Shown: positions 1-9,257, numbered from the stretch's first letter. The stretch is 15,056 bases of DNA from GSA-30 sp036384435 (GCF_036384435.1 NZ_DASVMI010000077.1:1-15056), one strand, 5' to 3'. Numbers and translations are program-made. The notes: generated by a model not told the origin, from the sequence alone.

Positions 1-193
1 GATCTCAAGGATCTCCATAGCCAGAGGTATGAGATAAGCCAAACCGGCCCCTTGCTTGATGAGCATCCTCAAACCTCCAGTTCCCGAATCCCGCAGAGGC
101 ACGCGACGCGGTCGCCGGCAGCCGTCAAGAAAGTTGGGTTCGAAGGCACGGAGCCTCCCCTCGCCGGGATGGCAGATGGGAAAGACTCTCAGA
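1..193 (-). pseudogene. CDI-system immunity protein-like fragment, runs off left edge
   Basis: On the minus strand the frame from about position 120 to 1 reads CRRPRRVPLRDSG, then LRMLIKQGAGLAYLIPLAME, then ILEI, and leaves the window still open. From memory this aligns without gaps to the conserved core of short (about 100 aa) proteins annotated as contact-dependent growth inhibition immunity proteins (C-H-x-L-R-x-x-P-L ... E-D-L-R-x-x-I-x-Q ... G-L-x-Y-L-I-P-L-A-L-E-x-L-E). Such proteins neutralise the toxic tip of a CdiA-type effector in the cytoplasm. The 5' end looks damaged. No good ATG lies in this frame at the expected distance. A plausible N-terminal piece (SESLSHL...GEAP...TQL, about 193-130) lies in another frame and would need a 1-base shift near 125-130 to join. 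The conserved E-D before L-R is replaced by G-G. It may be a decayed orphan immunity gene, or a gene starting at an internal codon. The fragment is too short to exclude chance fully. Confidence 0.45.
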
Positions 194-211
194 GGTCTCC
201 TGTTGTCGCGC

Positions 212-217
212 TATAGT
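212..217 (+). promoter_or_regulatory. possible -10 element upstream of the TraB/GumN gene
   Basis: TATAGT at 212-217 is a good match to a sigma-70 -10 hexamer and would place a start of transcription about 35-40 bases before the ATG at 262. I see no convincing -35 hexamer at 16-18 bp upstream, so this is a weak proposal based on one box only. Confidence 0.2.
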
Positions 218-261
218 GATTTCCCATTCATGCCCTGTCTCCCCACAGCGGCGGTCGTCTG

Positions 262-1146
262 ATGAGTATCGCTATCGTGCAACGCTTCCTTCGCCTCCTC
301 GTCCTCACCCTGGTCGGTCTTCTGCTTTGCGCACCGGCCTATGCCAAGCCGCTGCTCTGGGCGGTGCGCCAGGGTGATACGACAATCTACCTGTTCGGCA
401 CGGTGCATCTGTTGCCGTCGGATACGGACTGGATGTCGCCCAAGCTCGAACAAGCCTTGGACAAAAGCCAGCGCTTGAGCATCGAGCTGGTGGACGATGA
501 TCCGGTCACTATGAACATGCTGGTGCTCAAGTACGGGCTGGACCTGCAACATCCGCTGTCGCAGAAACTGGCCGCCGCCGACCAGGCGCGACTCCGGCGT
601 GCGGCCGATACGGCGCACGTGCCGGTGGGTACGCTCGACCGCATGCAGCCCTGGCTGGCCGCATTGACGCTCACCGTGGCACCGCTGATGCAGGCAGGCA
701 TGGACCCCAGCCAGGGCGTGGACAAACAGCTCAAGGCACGCATGACCCAGGCCGGCAAGCCGGTGGACGGGCTGGAGAATGCCGAGCAACAGTTGAAGAT
801 CTTCGCCACCATGCCCGAGGCGATGCAACTGGACATGCTGCGCCAGACCTTTCGCGAGGTCGACGAGGGGCCGAAAAAGCTGCGCGAGCTGGTCGATGCC
901 TGGAAGAATGGCGATACCACGGTGATCGCCCGGCTGGAGAGCGTGGAGCTTAAGAAAGACAGCCCGGCGCTTTACAAGAGCCTGATCGTTGACCGCAACA
1001 AGGCCTGGGCGCAGATCCTGGCTAAGCGCCTGCGCGCCCCGGCCAGTGGCACCAGCATCGTGGCGGTGGGGGCCGGCCACCTGGCCGGCCCTGACAGCTT
1101 GCAGAAGCAACTGCAGTCGCTGGGCTTCACCGTGACGGTGGAGTAA
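262..1146 (+). CDS. TraB/GumN family secreted protein
   Basis: This 294-aa protein has a clear Sec signal peptide: hydrophobic residues 8-25 ending in A-Y-A, with likely cleavage after residue 28. That supports the ATG at 262. The mature part opens with the family hallmark LLWAVRQGDTTIYLFGTVHLLP, quoted here only as the G-T-V-H motif at 46-49, followed by an S-I-E-L-V strand. It ends with a second conserved motif, VAVGAGHLAGPDSL (His273), and L-G-F-T-V. Both motifs are typical of the TraB/GumN (PF01963) fold, related to TIKI and EreA-type metal-dependent hydrolases, in which the two G-x-x-H motifs and an early Glu are thought to bind metal. Substrate is unknown. GumN lies near the xanthan cluster in Xanthomonas, but no gum genes are present here. 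Length is usual for the family. No strong Shine-Dalgarno sequence precedes the start. Confidence 0.88.
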   Translation: MSIAIVQRFLRLLVLTLVGLLLCAPAYAKPLLWAVRQGDTTIYLFGTVHLLPSDTDWMSPKLEQALDKSQRLSIELVDDDPVTMNMLVLKYGLDLQHPLSQKLAAADQARLRRAADTAHVPVGTLDRMQPWLAALTLTVAPLMQAGMDPSQGVDKQLKARMTQAGKPVDGLENAEQQLKIFATMPEAMQLDMLRQTFREVDEGPKKLRELVDAWKNGDTTVIARLESVELKKDSPALYKSLIVDRNKAWAQILAKRLRAPASGTSIVAVGAGHLAGPDSLQKQLQSLGFTVTVE

Positions 1147-1165
1147 GGGGCGCAGCTTCTGAGAC

Positions 1166-1188
1166 CCGGACGCGCCAAAATGGTCCGG
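1166..1188 (+). terminator. weak hairpin between TraB/GumN gene and parC
   Basis: A 6-bp inverted repeat, CCGGAC at 1166-1171 and GTCCGG at 1183-1188, lies 20 bases after the stop at 1146 with an 11-base loop. There is no T-run after it, so intrinsic termination is doubtful. It may simply be an mRNA 3' structure. Confidence 0.2.
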
Positions 1189-1248
1189 TTCTGGCACCAT
1201 CCCCGGGTTGCGCTGCTCGTCGGCGCCCCGCAAACCTGACGTAACTTC

Positions 1249-3489
<2,241 letters not shown>

Positions 3490-3503
3490 TCCGTTTCCTG
3501 AAC

Positions 3504-3531
3504 GGCCGCGGCAGGAACTCCCGTCGCGGCC
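3504..3531 (+). terminator. GC-rich hairpin downstream of parC
   Basis: GGCCGCG at 3504-3510 and CGCGGCC at 3525-3531 form a perfect 7-bp stem with a 14-base loop, starting 15 bases after the parC stop. No U-tract follows, so it is either a weak terminator or a 3'-end stabilising structure. Confidence 0.3.
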
Positions 3532-3603
3532 AGTCATCCAAGGAAACAATGTGCACCGCCCCGCGCCGCCATGCGTTATGGGCCATGTTCCCGAGGAAAC
3601 ACC

Positions 3604-4086
3604 ATGAAGCGCGTATTGACCGCCCTTGTCTCCACCTTGATCGCCGCTGGCGCCATGGCCCAGTCGGCCAGTAAAGCGCCGCTGAATCTCAAGCTGCCCA
3701 ATGACATGCCGCCCAGCAGCGTACCGGCAAGCAGCAGCACGGCGCCCAAGCCTGCCTCGTCCTCGACCACCGCCAATACCGCCCCCTCGGCCAGCAGCAA
3801 CAGCACCCGTCCTAAGGATGCGCCCGGGGTGTACTACGGCGACACCAGTGGTCGCATCTATCACGACGAGGACCGCGTCGTTGCCGAGCGCCAGGACTGC
3901 GACGACGCCACCTACAACAACACCCAGGTCCATGGCAGCGTCGGCATGGGCGTGGTCTCGGGTAGCCACTTCGGCGGCAACTACCAGACCGGCGACATCA
4001 GCTTCAGCAAGCGCACGGGCAGCTGCGACCACCCCACCGGCGGCGTCAGCGTCAACATCGGCGTGGGACAGTTTCACGGCCACTGA
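3604..4086 (+). CDS. small secreted protein with Ser/Thr/Pro-rich linker, function unknown
   Basis: This 160-aa protein starts at 3604, where GAGGA (3593-3597) sits 6 bases upstream as a good Shine-Dalgarno. An ATG 33 bases earlier is in frame but would spoil the signal peptide. Residues 1-19 (MKRVLTALVSTLIAAGAMA) are a signal peptide with A-M-A cleavage before Gln20. Residues about 33-70 are a low-complexity Ser/Thr/Pro/Ala linker. The C-terminal part, from GVYYGDTSGRIYHDED onward, is rich in Gly, His and Asp. It contains the only two mature cysteines (in Q-D-C-D-D and G-S-C-D-H), which could form a disulphide in the periplasm. The ending alternates V-S-V-N-I-G-V-G-Q, suggesting beta strands. 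I recognise no family. It sits alone between parC and an inverted repeat, so context gives no function. Confidence 0.75.
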   Translation: MKRVLTALVSTLIAAGAMAQSASKAPLNLKLPNDMPPSSVPASSSTAPKPASSSTTANTAPSASSNSTRPKDAPGVYYGDTSGRIYHDEDRVVAERQDCDDATYNNTQVHGSVGMGVVSGSHFGGNYQTGDISFSKRTGSCDHPTGGVSVNIGVGQFHGH

Positions 4087-4115
4087 TTGAAACCAGGCTG
4101 GCGAGAGTTAGAAGC

Positions 4116-4191
4116 GAGTGGAGAGGAGTGAGGAGTGAGAAAGCCTCCAGCTTGCACCAGCCAGGCTCTCACTCCTCATTCCTCTCCACTC
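4116..4191. repeat. 25-bp near-perfect inverted repeat (intergenic palindromic unit)
   Basis: The left arm at 4116-4140 (starting GAGTGGAGAGGAGTGAGG) and the right arm at 4167-4191 (ending CCTCTCCACTC) are reverse complements over 25 bp with one mismatch. They are separated by a 26-base loop that can add a further 5-bp stem (AGCCT/AGGCT). Each arm is built of GAGTG/GAGGAGTGA-type short purine repeats, giving strong strand asymmetry. It begins 29 bases after the stop of the small secreted gene and lies 137 bases before the hydrolase. It could act as a transcript 3' end or be a copy of a dispersed intergenic repeat; one window cannot tell. Confidence 0.75.
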
Positions 4192-4327
4192 ACTCCTCAG
4201 CTCTCTGCCCTCCCCGGAAAGCCCTCGGAAAGAGTAGGCAGGCACACTGCGCAGCATCCGTCCTCGTGTCCGATGCCATGCAAACAACTGCCAAGCTCCC
4301 GCTCGCTGTGCCCACGGCGGTGCGTCC

Positions 4328-5167
4328 ATGATCCAGAACGTGGAATTCCGCTTCGAAGGTGGTCGCAGTGGCGTGTTGCTGATCCACGGGCTGACCGGCA
4401 CACCGGCCGAGATGCGCCTGGTCGGCAAGGGCCTGAGCCGCGCCGGCTTCTCGGTTTACGGCATGCAGTTGGCTGGCCACTGCGGTGACGTGCAGGACCT
4501 GATCAAGACTGGCTGGCGAGACTGGTATGCCAGCGTGGAGAAGGCCGCCGAGGCGTTTCGCCAGGAAGTGGATCATCTGTTCGTGGCAGGCCTGTCGATG
4601 GGCGCCGTGCTGGCACTGAAGCTGGCTGCCGAGCGACCGCAGTGGGTCAAGGGCGTGGGCGTCTATGGCGCCACCTTCAAATACGACGGATGGGCCACTC
4701 CCTGGTACAACCGGTTTTCCTTCCTGCTGCCGTTGATCGGCAGGCTGGGCATCGGTCGTAACTGGATGGTTCACGAGAACGAGCCCTATGGCATCCGTGA
4801 CGAGCGCCTGCGCGCGCAAGTGGCCGGCCTGATGCTCGGCGGCGATAGCGCAGCGGCAGGCCTGCCTGGCAATCCCTGGCCGTCACTGGCCGAGATGTAC
4901 AACATGGCGCAGGTCGTGCGTCGCGACCTGCCCCGCGTCCAGGCTCCGTGTCTGGTGGCGCATGCGGTCGAGGATGACATCGCCAGCGTCGCCAACGCGC
5001 GCCTGGTCGAGCAAGGGGTCTCGGGCCCCGTGGAAATGCTTATGCTCAAGGATAGCTATCACATGATTACCATCGATCGCGAACGCCGCCTGTTGACCGA
5101 ACGCTCGGCCGAGTTCTTCGGTCGCGTGGCCGATACGTACAAGCCCGCCGCTCGCGCCGCAGCCTGA
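4328..5167 (+). CDS. alpha/beta hydrolase, carboxylesterase (Est30-like)
   Basis: The 279-aa protein is a cytoplasmic serine hydrolase of the alpha/beta fold. It shows the oxyanion region L-L-I-H-G-L-T-G-T-P at 17-26, the nucleophile elbow G-L-S-M-G with Ser90, a likely acid at Asp216 or Asp217 in H-A-V-E-D-D, and the catalytic His245 in D-S-Y-H-M-I-T. This arrangement and length resemble carboxylesterase Est30 and monoacylglycerol lipase-type enzymes that cleave acyl esters. No signal peptide is present. It is the first gene of an apparent operon: its stop is followed after 11 bases by the GTG of the next gene. In this context it could release or proof-read an acylated intermediate, but that is inference. 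No clear Shine-Dalgarno precedes the ATG. Confidence 0.9.
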   Translation: MIQNVEFRFEGGRSGVLLIHGLTGTPAEMRLVGKGLSRAGFSVYGMQLAGHCGDVQDLIKTGWRDWYASVEKAAEAFRQEVDHLFVAGLSMGAVLALKLAAERPQWVKGVGVYGATFKYDGWATPWYNRFSFLLPLIGRLGIGRNWMVHENEPYGIRDERLRAQVAGLMLGGDSAAAGLPGNPWPSLAEMYNMAQVVRRDLPRVQAPCLVAHAVEDDIASVANARLVEQGVSGPVEMLMLKDSYHMITIDRERRLLTERSAEFFGRVADTYKPAARAAA

Positions 5168-5178
5168 AGGCGACCCTC

Positions 5179-5541
5179 GTGACACCGCTTGTTGTTGCGT
5201 TGTGGCTACTCAACGTCACGCTCGATACCGTGGGCCAACTGGCTTTCAAAGCCGCTGCCGGCGACCCCAATGCCGGTGACGGCATCGCGCGCTGGCGCTA
5301 TATGGCATCGCGCCCGTGGCTGTGGGTCGGCGTTCTTGCTTATGTCGCCGAGTTCCTGGTGTGGATCGCCTTCCTGTCGCTGGTCGACCTTTCCGAAGGC
5401 GTGCTGCTGGGCTCGATCAACATCGTGGTGATCATGATCGCCGGGCGTATCCTGTTCCGCGAGAAACTCACGCCGCTGCGCGTGACAGGTATCGCACTGG
5501 TCACGCTTGGCGTGGCCGTGGTTGGCATCGCTGGAGGTTGA
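5179..5541 (+). CDS. small EamA/SMR-like membrane protein, first of a pair
   Basis: This 120-aa protein starts at a GTG with GAAGG (5166-5170) 8 bases upstream. It has four predicted transmembrane helices (about 3-22, 45-68, 70-90 and 97-117), the plan of small multidrug resistance and ArnE/ArnF-type subunits. Helix 1 carries the motif D-T-V-G-Q-L-A-F-K with Asp16 in place of the catalytic Glu14 of EmrE. The C-terminal part (R-E-K-L-T-P-L-R-V-T-G-I-A-L-V-T-L-G) is classical for the EamA/SMR superfamily. A second four-helix protein follows only 4 bases later, so the two probably form a heterodimer that moves a lipid-linked or amphipathic compound across the inner membrane. Substrate is not deducible from sequence. 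Confidence 0.85.
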   Translation: MTPLVVALWLLNVTLDTVGQLAFKAAAGDPNAGDGIARWRYMASRPWLWVGVLAYVAEFLVWIAFLSLVDLSEGVLLGSINIVVIMIAGRILFREKLTPLRVTGIALVTLGVAVVGIAGG

Positions 5542-5545
5542 GCCT

Positions 5546-6004
5546 ATGACATCCGATGCCATCAAACCCGGGCTGGGTCGTTTCTACGCCATCGGTTTCA
5601 CAGTGCTGGTGCTGTTCGACACCATCGTGCAGTTGAGTTTCAAGTACGCCGGCAACCACGCTTTTCCGCCAGAGGCCAACTGGGCATGGATCGTGCGCGT
5701 CTTCGGCCATCCATGGATCTACCTGGCCGTGGTCGGCTACGTGGGTAACTTCTTTACCTGGATGACCTTGCTCAAGCATGCGCCGATCGGCCCGGCATTC
5801 GCGGTGACGCATCTGGAGGTGGTCAGCGTGATGCTGTTTTCGATCTGGCTGTTCCACGAACCGCTGACCGTGGGCCGCGTGATCGGTGCGCTGCTGATCG
5901 TGGCCGGTATCGTCTGTCTGGCGTTCGCCGAGTCCGGCGCACATCCCGAGGGCGATGCACCGACCGAGGCCAAGGGCGCGCCGGGCGTCACCGCCGGCCA
6001 TTGA
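5546..6004 (+). CDS. small EamA/SMR-like membrane protein, second of a pair
   Basis: The 152-aa protein starts at ATG 5546, chosen because GGAGG (5533-5537) lies 8 bases upstream. An ATG at 5507 lies inside the previous gene. Four transmembrane helices are visible between about residues 13 and 130, and helix 1 holds F-D-T-I-V-Q-L-S-F-K, matching the D-T-x-x-Q-L-x-F-K motif of the partner. The segment G-P-A-F-A-V-T-H-L-E-V-V-S is the SMR helix-3-like region and F-H-E-P-L-T-V-G-R-V-I-G is the typical turn before helix 4. Unlike its partner it has a hydrophilic C-terminal tail of about 22 residues. Gene order and spacing imply co-translation and a heteromeric transporter or flippase, comparable in layout to ArnE/ArnF. 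Confidence 0.85.
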   Translation: MTSDAIKPGLGRFYAIGFTVLVLFDTIVQLSFKYAGNHAFPPEANWAWIVRVFGHPWIYLAVVGYVGNFFTWMTLLKHAPIGPAFAVTHLEVVSVMLFSIWLFHEPLTVGRVIGALLIVAGIVCLAFAESGAHPEGDAPTEAKGAPGVTAGH

Positions 6005-6013
6005 GCGCGACGC

Positions 6014-7213
6014 ATGCGCGAGCTGCCTCCCACCGCTGGATTGCCACTGCGCCTGTCAGACCTGCGTCCTGGTCGGGCAGATTTTGCCGCGCAAGCCGCC
6101 GCATGGCTGGGCACGCCACCGATGCAAATGGAGTGCTCCGGTACGGCGGCCCTGGTGGTCACCTTGCATGCGATGCGACAGCTCCGACCTGAGCGTAACG
6201 AAGTGATCGTACCCGCATGGACCTGCCCGCTGGTGGCATGGGCCATTCATCGCGCCGGGCTGTCGATACGCCTCTGCGACCTGGCGCCCGGCCACTTCGA
6301 CATGGACGCCGGCCATCTGGTTGCGATGGCCGGCGGCAACACGCTGGCGATCGTTCCCACGCATATCGCAGGACGCATCGCCGATGTATCCACGGCCTTG
6401 GCGATAGCGCAAGACGTGGGCGCGTTCGTGGTCGAGGATGCCGCACAGGCAACCGGCGCGCGCCAGGATGGCCAGAGCGTCGGCCTGCTGGGTGACGCGG
6501 GCTTCTTCAGTCTGGCCGTCGGCAAGGGACTCACCTTGTTCGAAGGAGGGCTGCTGGTGGCCAGGGATACCATGATGCGAGAAGCACTGGCGTCCAGCCA
6601 TCGCGAGGTGATTCGGCACGACTCGCACATGAACCGACAGCGTGCGCTCGAACTGTGCGGATACGGTCTTGTGTATCGGCCATCCCTGCTAGCACTCGCT
6701 TACGGCAGGCCGCTGCGCAAGGCGCTGGCAGCCAACGATCCAGTGGCCGCGGTCGGTGACGACTTCGGACCCGATATCCCACTGCATGAAGTCAGCGGGT
6801 GGCGCCAGGCAGTGGGCACGCGTGCCTTGTCACGACTGCACGATTTCATGCATGTCACCCGCAACCAGGCGCTGTCGCGCATTGCGCGCCTGCGCGGCAT
6901 CGAGGGAGTGACGGTGTTTGGCGACGCGCCCGGCCAGGAAGGTATCTGGCCAGTGCTGCTGCTCCTGATGCCCAACGAAAAGATGCGCGACGCAGCGCTG
7001 GGCGAACTATGGACAGCCGGCCTGGGGGTGAGCCGCATGTTCATTCATGCCCTGCCCGACTACGGCTATCTGCATGGCATCGTGCCGCAAACGGACTTAC
7101 CCCAGGCACGCCATTTCGCCGCGCGCTCACTCACCATCACCAACAGCCCATGGCTGCGCGACGACGAGTTCGAACGCATCCATGTCGTGCTCCAACGCAC
7201 GGTGACTGGCTGA
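6014..7213 (+). CDS. DegT/DnrJ/EryC1/StrS-family PLP aminotransferase
   Basis: The 399-aa product is a fold-type I pyridoxal-phosphate enzyme. Visible signatures are the phosphate-binding C-S-G-T-A-A-L at 41-47, the strand V-P-A-W-T-C-P, the cofactor-pairing V-E-D-A-A-Q-A with Asp142, and S-L-A-V-G-K-G-L-T with Schiff-base Lys171, followed by F-E-G-G. These place it with sugar and small-metabolite aminotransferases of the DegT group, which move an amino group from glutamate to a keto acceptor. No sugar-nucleotide genes (dehydratase, epimerase, glycosyltransferase) are nearby, so the acceptor need not be a nucleotide sugar. It is the last gene of the hydrolase-SMR-SMR operon, starting 9 bases after the previous stop. 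Its own stop lies 3 bases from the stop of the convergent arginase-like gene. Confidence 0.9.
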   Translation: MRELPPTAGLPLRLSDLRPGRADFAAQAAAWLGTPPMQMECSGTAALVVTLHAMRQLRPERNEVIVPAWTCPLVAWAIHRAGLSIRLCDLAPGHFDMDAGHLVAMAGGNTLAIVPTHIAGRIADVSTALAIAQDVGAFVVEDAAQATGARQDGQSVGLLGDAGFFSLAVGKGLTLFEGGLLVARDTMMREALASSHREVIRHDSHMNRQRALELCGYGLVYRPSLLALAYGRPLRKALAANDPVAAVGDDFGPDIPLHEVSGWRQAVGTRALSRLHDFMHVTRNQALSRIARLRGIEGVTVFGDAPGQEGIWPVLLLLMPNEKMRDAALGELWTAGLGVSRMFIHALPDYGYLHGIVPQTDLPQARHFAARSLTITNSPWLRDDEFERIHVVLQRTVTG

Positions 7214-7216
7214 TCG

Positions 7217-8092
7217 CTACACGCTACTGGCCGCGATCGCTGTGAGCAGGCGCGTGTTGAGTGCGCGCTGCTGCATCTGCCAGGCATCGAGTTCGGACTG
7301 TGGCACCGCCTCCTGTCCATCCATGCCGCTGAGAAGTCGCTTCCACCAAGTGCGATACGCGTAGGCCGATACCTCGCCATTAATGTCGCTGGCGATGACG
7401 CGTCCCCGCAAGGCCTGGATGATCTCCATCGCGTGATGCTCCTCGATACGTCCCTGGTCCCAGTTGGTGCGAGCCGTGTCGACGCTGAAGGCATCCTTGT
7501 CAATGGACAGATAGGTCGATTGGGGTGCCTTGCGCAACTGCTCCACGAAGGCCATCGTCAAGGCATCAGGGTCTGCATGCCGACGAAAAGCGTCGGCCAA
7601 CCCCAACCGACTCGCCCAGCTCACGTCCACATCCATGCACCAATAGGTAAGCTTGCCGGCGCGTAGGGGTTGCAGGTAATTCTCCCACGCATGCCTGGCA
7701 CCGATATCGCCTGAGGTGATGCCGACCACATGCACGTGACTGACGTAAGGCAGCAAGGCCACCTTGCGCACCCAGGATCCGCAATGGATACCCCAGGGAA
7801 AACGCATGTTGTCTGGATGATTGTCCAATACCACCAGTTGGAAGCTTCCCTTGCCGCGCTGCCGCTCGACCAGGGGCCAGGTCAGGTGGTGATAGTCCCC
7901 CGATCCCATCAGCACCGTGCCGTATTCCGGCGGCAGGTGGGCATCGAGGTGCGTGCGCAGCTTGCCGAAGGTACTCAAGGTGCAGCCAAAGCGAATCGCC
8001 TCCTGCCAATCACCGAGCGGCACCACGGCCGCGCCCGGTAGCACGCCGACCGAACCGTCGAAATCCAGCACCAGCGGATCACGCTTGCTCAT
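7217..8092 (-). CDS. arginase/ureohydrolase-fold protein
   Basis: This 291-aa protein shows the metal-binding layout of the arginase superfamily: G-S-G-D-Y-H at 63-68 (GGDH-like), L-D-N-H-P-D at 89-94 (DAHxD-like) and S-I-D-K-D at 196-200 (SxDxD), with a late D-I-N-G-E at 236-240. The enzymes hydrolyse guanidino or related C-N bonds using a two-Mn centre. The motifs are recognisable but divergent, so the substrate is unlikely to be plain arginine. The start ATG at 8092 is chosen because it overlaps the end of the upstream acyltransferase gene by 14 bp, suggesting translational coupling; 29 further codons upstream are in frame but lie inside that gene. A head-group tailoring role beside the aminotransferase and acyltransferase is inferred only. 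Confidence 0.78.
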   Translation of the reverse strand: MSKRDPLVLDFDGSVGVLPGAAVVPLGDWQEAIRFGCTLSTFGKLRTHLDAHLPPEYGTVLMGSGDYHHLTWPLVERQRGKGSFQLVVLDNHPDNMRFPWGIHCGSWVRKVALLPYVSHVHVVGITSGDIGARHAWENYLQPLRAGKLTYWCMDVDVSWASRLGLADAFRRHADPDALTMAFVEQLRKAPQSTYLSIDKDAFSVDTARTNWDQGRIEEHHAMEIIQALRGRVIASDINGEVSAYAYRTWWKRLLSGMDGQEAVPQSELDAWQMQQRALNTRLLTAIAASSV

Positions 8093-9134
8093 GAGTTGCC
8101 CATTGGCTATCGCTTTCGAAGAAACGCCCGAGTTTGCGCGCCAGTGCACGCAGCAACGGGTTGCGCAGGTAGATCGCATGCCGGGTCAAGGTGAAGCTGG
8201 CGCCCAGGTATGACTTGACCTGGGGATCGGTCCAGCCGGCCACGTAGTGCGTCAGGCCCTGCGACTTGGCCCATGCCAGGTTATGGAACCAGCTCGTGAA
8301 ATACAGGTTCTGCTCACGTGCGGCCGGGTAGGAAAATCCCACGTACTTGTCGATGAGCTTGCCGTCGACCACGAAGCACAGGTTCCAGCCAATCATCGCA
8401 CCCTCGTGGCGATAGACGAAGACGGTACCGCCATTGGTCGCATCGCGCAGCACCGCGGCGAAGAAATCACGGCTCAAACGATCGAAATGAATTTCACTTT
8501 GCGCATAGACATTGTCGTAGAGCGCATAGAACGCATCGACCATGGCATCGGCGGTGAAAGCATCACCGCACTGCACCGGCTCCACCACGACGCCATCGCG
8601 TTTGCGCAACTTGCGCCGGATGTCCTTGCGCCGCCCCGACGACAAGCGCGCCAGATACGCATCTTCATCGTCGAAATCGATCGGCACGTAGGCCAGCGCC
8701 TGTCCTTCGAGCAGGATGAAGCCCTCTCGCTCGCACGCCTCGGCGAAATGCCGGTTCCACACATTGGCCTGCTCATCGAGCAAGGGCGAAGGCGACGGGA
8801 TGTCCTTGATGATGGACAGGCGTTGGCGGCTGCCCAGTGCCAGCCGTAACTGGCCTGGTAGCGTCGCTGGATTGGCCTGCAGCGGAAACAGCGCGTATTC
8901 GGATACCGTGGTGCCGACAAAAGTGGTATGCCAACGCAGCATACGTCCCCACCAGCGATAACCGGGGGCCCTCATGACATATTGGCGCACGGGCGCATCG
9001 GCCGTGGTCAACAAATCAAAATCATCGGCGAATGCCGGGGTACCGGCCGCATCCAGCACGCGAAAACCGATCGGGGGATGTTCGGCGAACCGCGCCACCA
9101 GGGCGTCGGGTTCGAGCTGGTTCAGATACCGCAC
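8079..9134 (-). CDS. GNAT/FemAB-like (BioF2-type) acyltransferase
   Basis: The 351-aa protein starts at a GTG (9134). Its C-terminal half has a GNAT/FemAB-like fold. P-I-D-F-D-D-E-D-A-Y-L is followed by a very basic helix R-R-K-D-I-R-R-K-L-R-K-R at 168-179, then an acetyltransferase-like core with G-G-T-V-F-V-Y-R, G-W-N-L-C-F-V-V-D-G and Y-V-G-F-S-Y at about 235-270. This pattern is seen in proteins annotated as GNAT, BioF2-like or peptidoglycan-type FemAB transferases (PF13480/PF04339), which move an acyl or aminoacyl group onto an amine. No signal peptide or transmembrane helix is evident. It heads a two-gene operon with the arginase-fold gene and is transcribed divergently from the acyl carrier protein. 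An acyl-ACP donor is therefore an attractive but unproven idea. Confidence 0.8.
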   Translation of the reverse strand: MRYLNQLEPDALVARFAEHPPIGFRVLDAAGTPAFADDFDLLTTADAPVRQYVMRAPGYRWWGRMLRWHTTFVGTTVSEYALFPLQANPATLPGQLRLALGSRQRLSIIKDIPSPSPLLDEQANVWNRHFAEACEREGFILLEGQALAYVPIDFDDEDAYLARLSSGRRKDIRRKLRKRDGVVVEPVQCGDAFTADAMVDAFYALYDNVYAQSEIHFDRLSRDFFAAVLRDATNGGTVFVYRHEGAMIGWNLCFVVDGKLIDKYVGFSYPAAREQNLYFTSWFHNLAWAKSQGLTHYVAGWTDPQVKSYLGASFTLTRHAIYLRNPLLRALARKLGRFFESDSQWATHEQA

Positions 9135-9228
9135 GACGTTGAGGATTCCGGCTCAAACAAGCGCATAGCATACGACTACGCAAGGCGCCGCATGAAAAGC
9201 TGGATGAAAGGTAACCGGCAACTGGACA

Positions 9229-9257
9229 TTGACCATACAGTTCGTCAGGCTTGTGAA
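9229..9257 (+). promoter_or_regulatory. candidate sigma-70 promoter for the ACP-ketosynthase operon
   Basis: TTGACC at 9229-9234 is a strong -35 match. At 17 bp spacing the hexamer TGTGAA (9252-9257) is a weak -10. The predicted leader contains a small hairpin, CCGGC (9263-9267) with GCCGG (9273-9277), before the start at 9310. The 175-bp gap is shared with the divergent acyltransferase gene, where I see only a weak TATGCT on the minus strand (9172-9167). Confidence 0.35.

Noticed and set aside
1071..1090. Two GGCCGGCC palindromes 4 bp apart
   Set aside because: They encode the conserved G-A-G-H-L-A-G-P motif of the TraB/GumN protein and follow from its Gly/Ala codons, so no extra role is needed.
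4190..4819. 209-codon minus-strand open frame opposite the hydrolase
   Set aside because: It is a shadow of the hydrolase gene with no start signal or domain, and runs through the inverted repeat's right arm.
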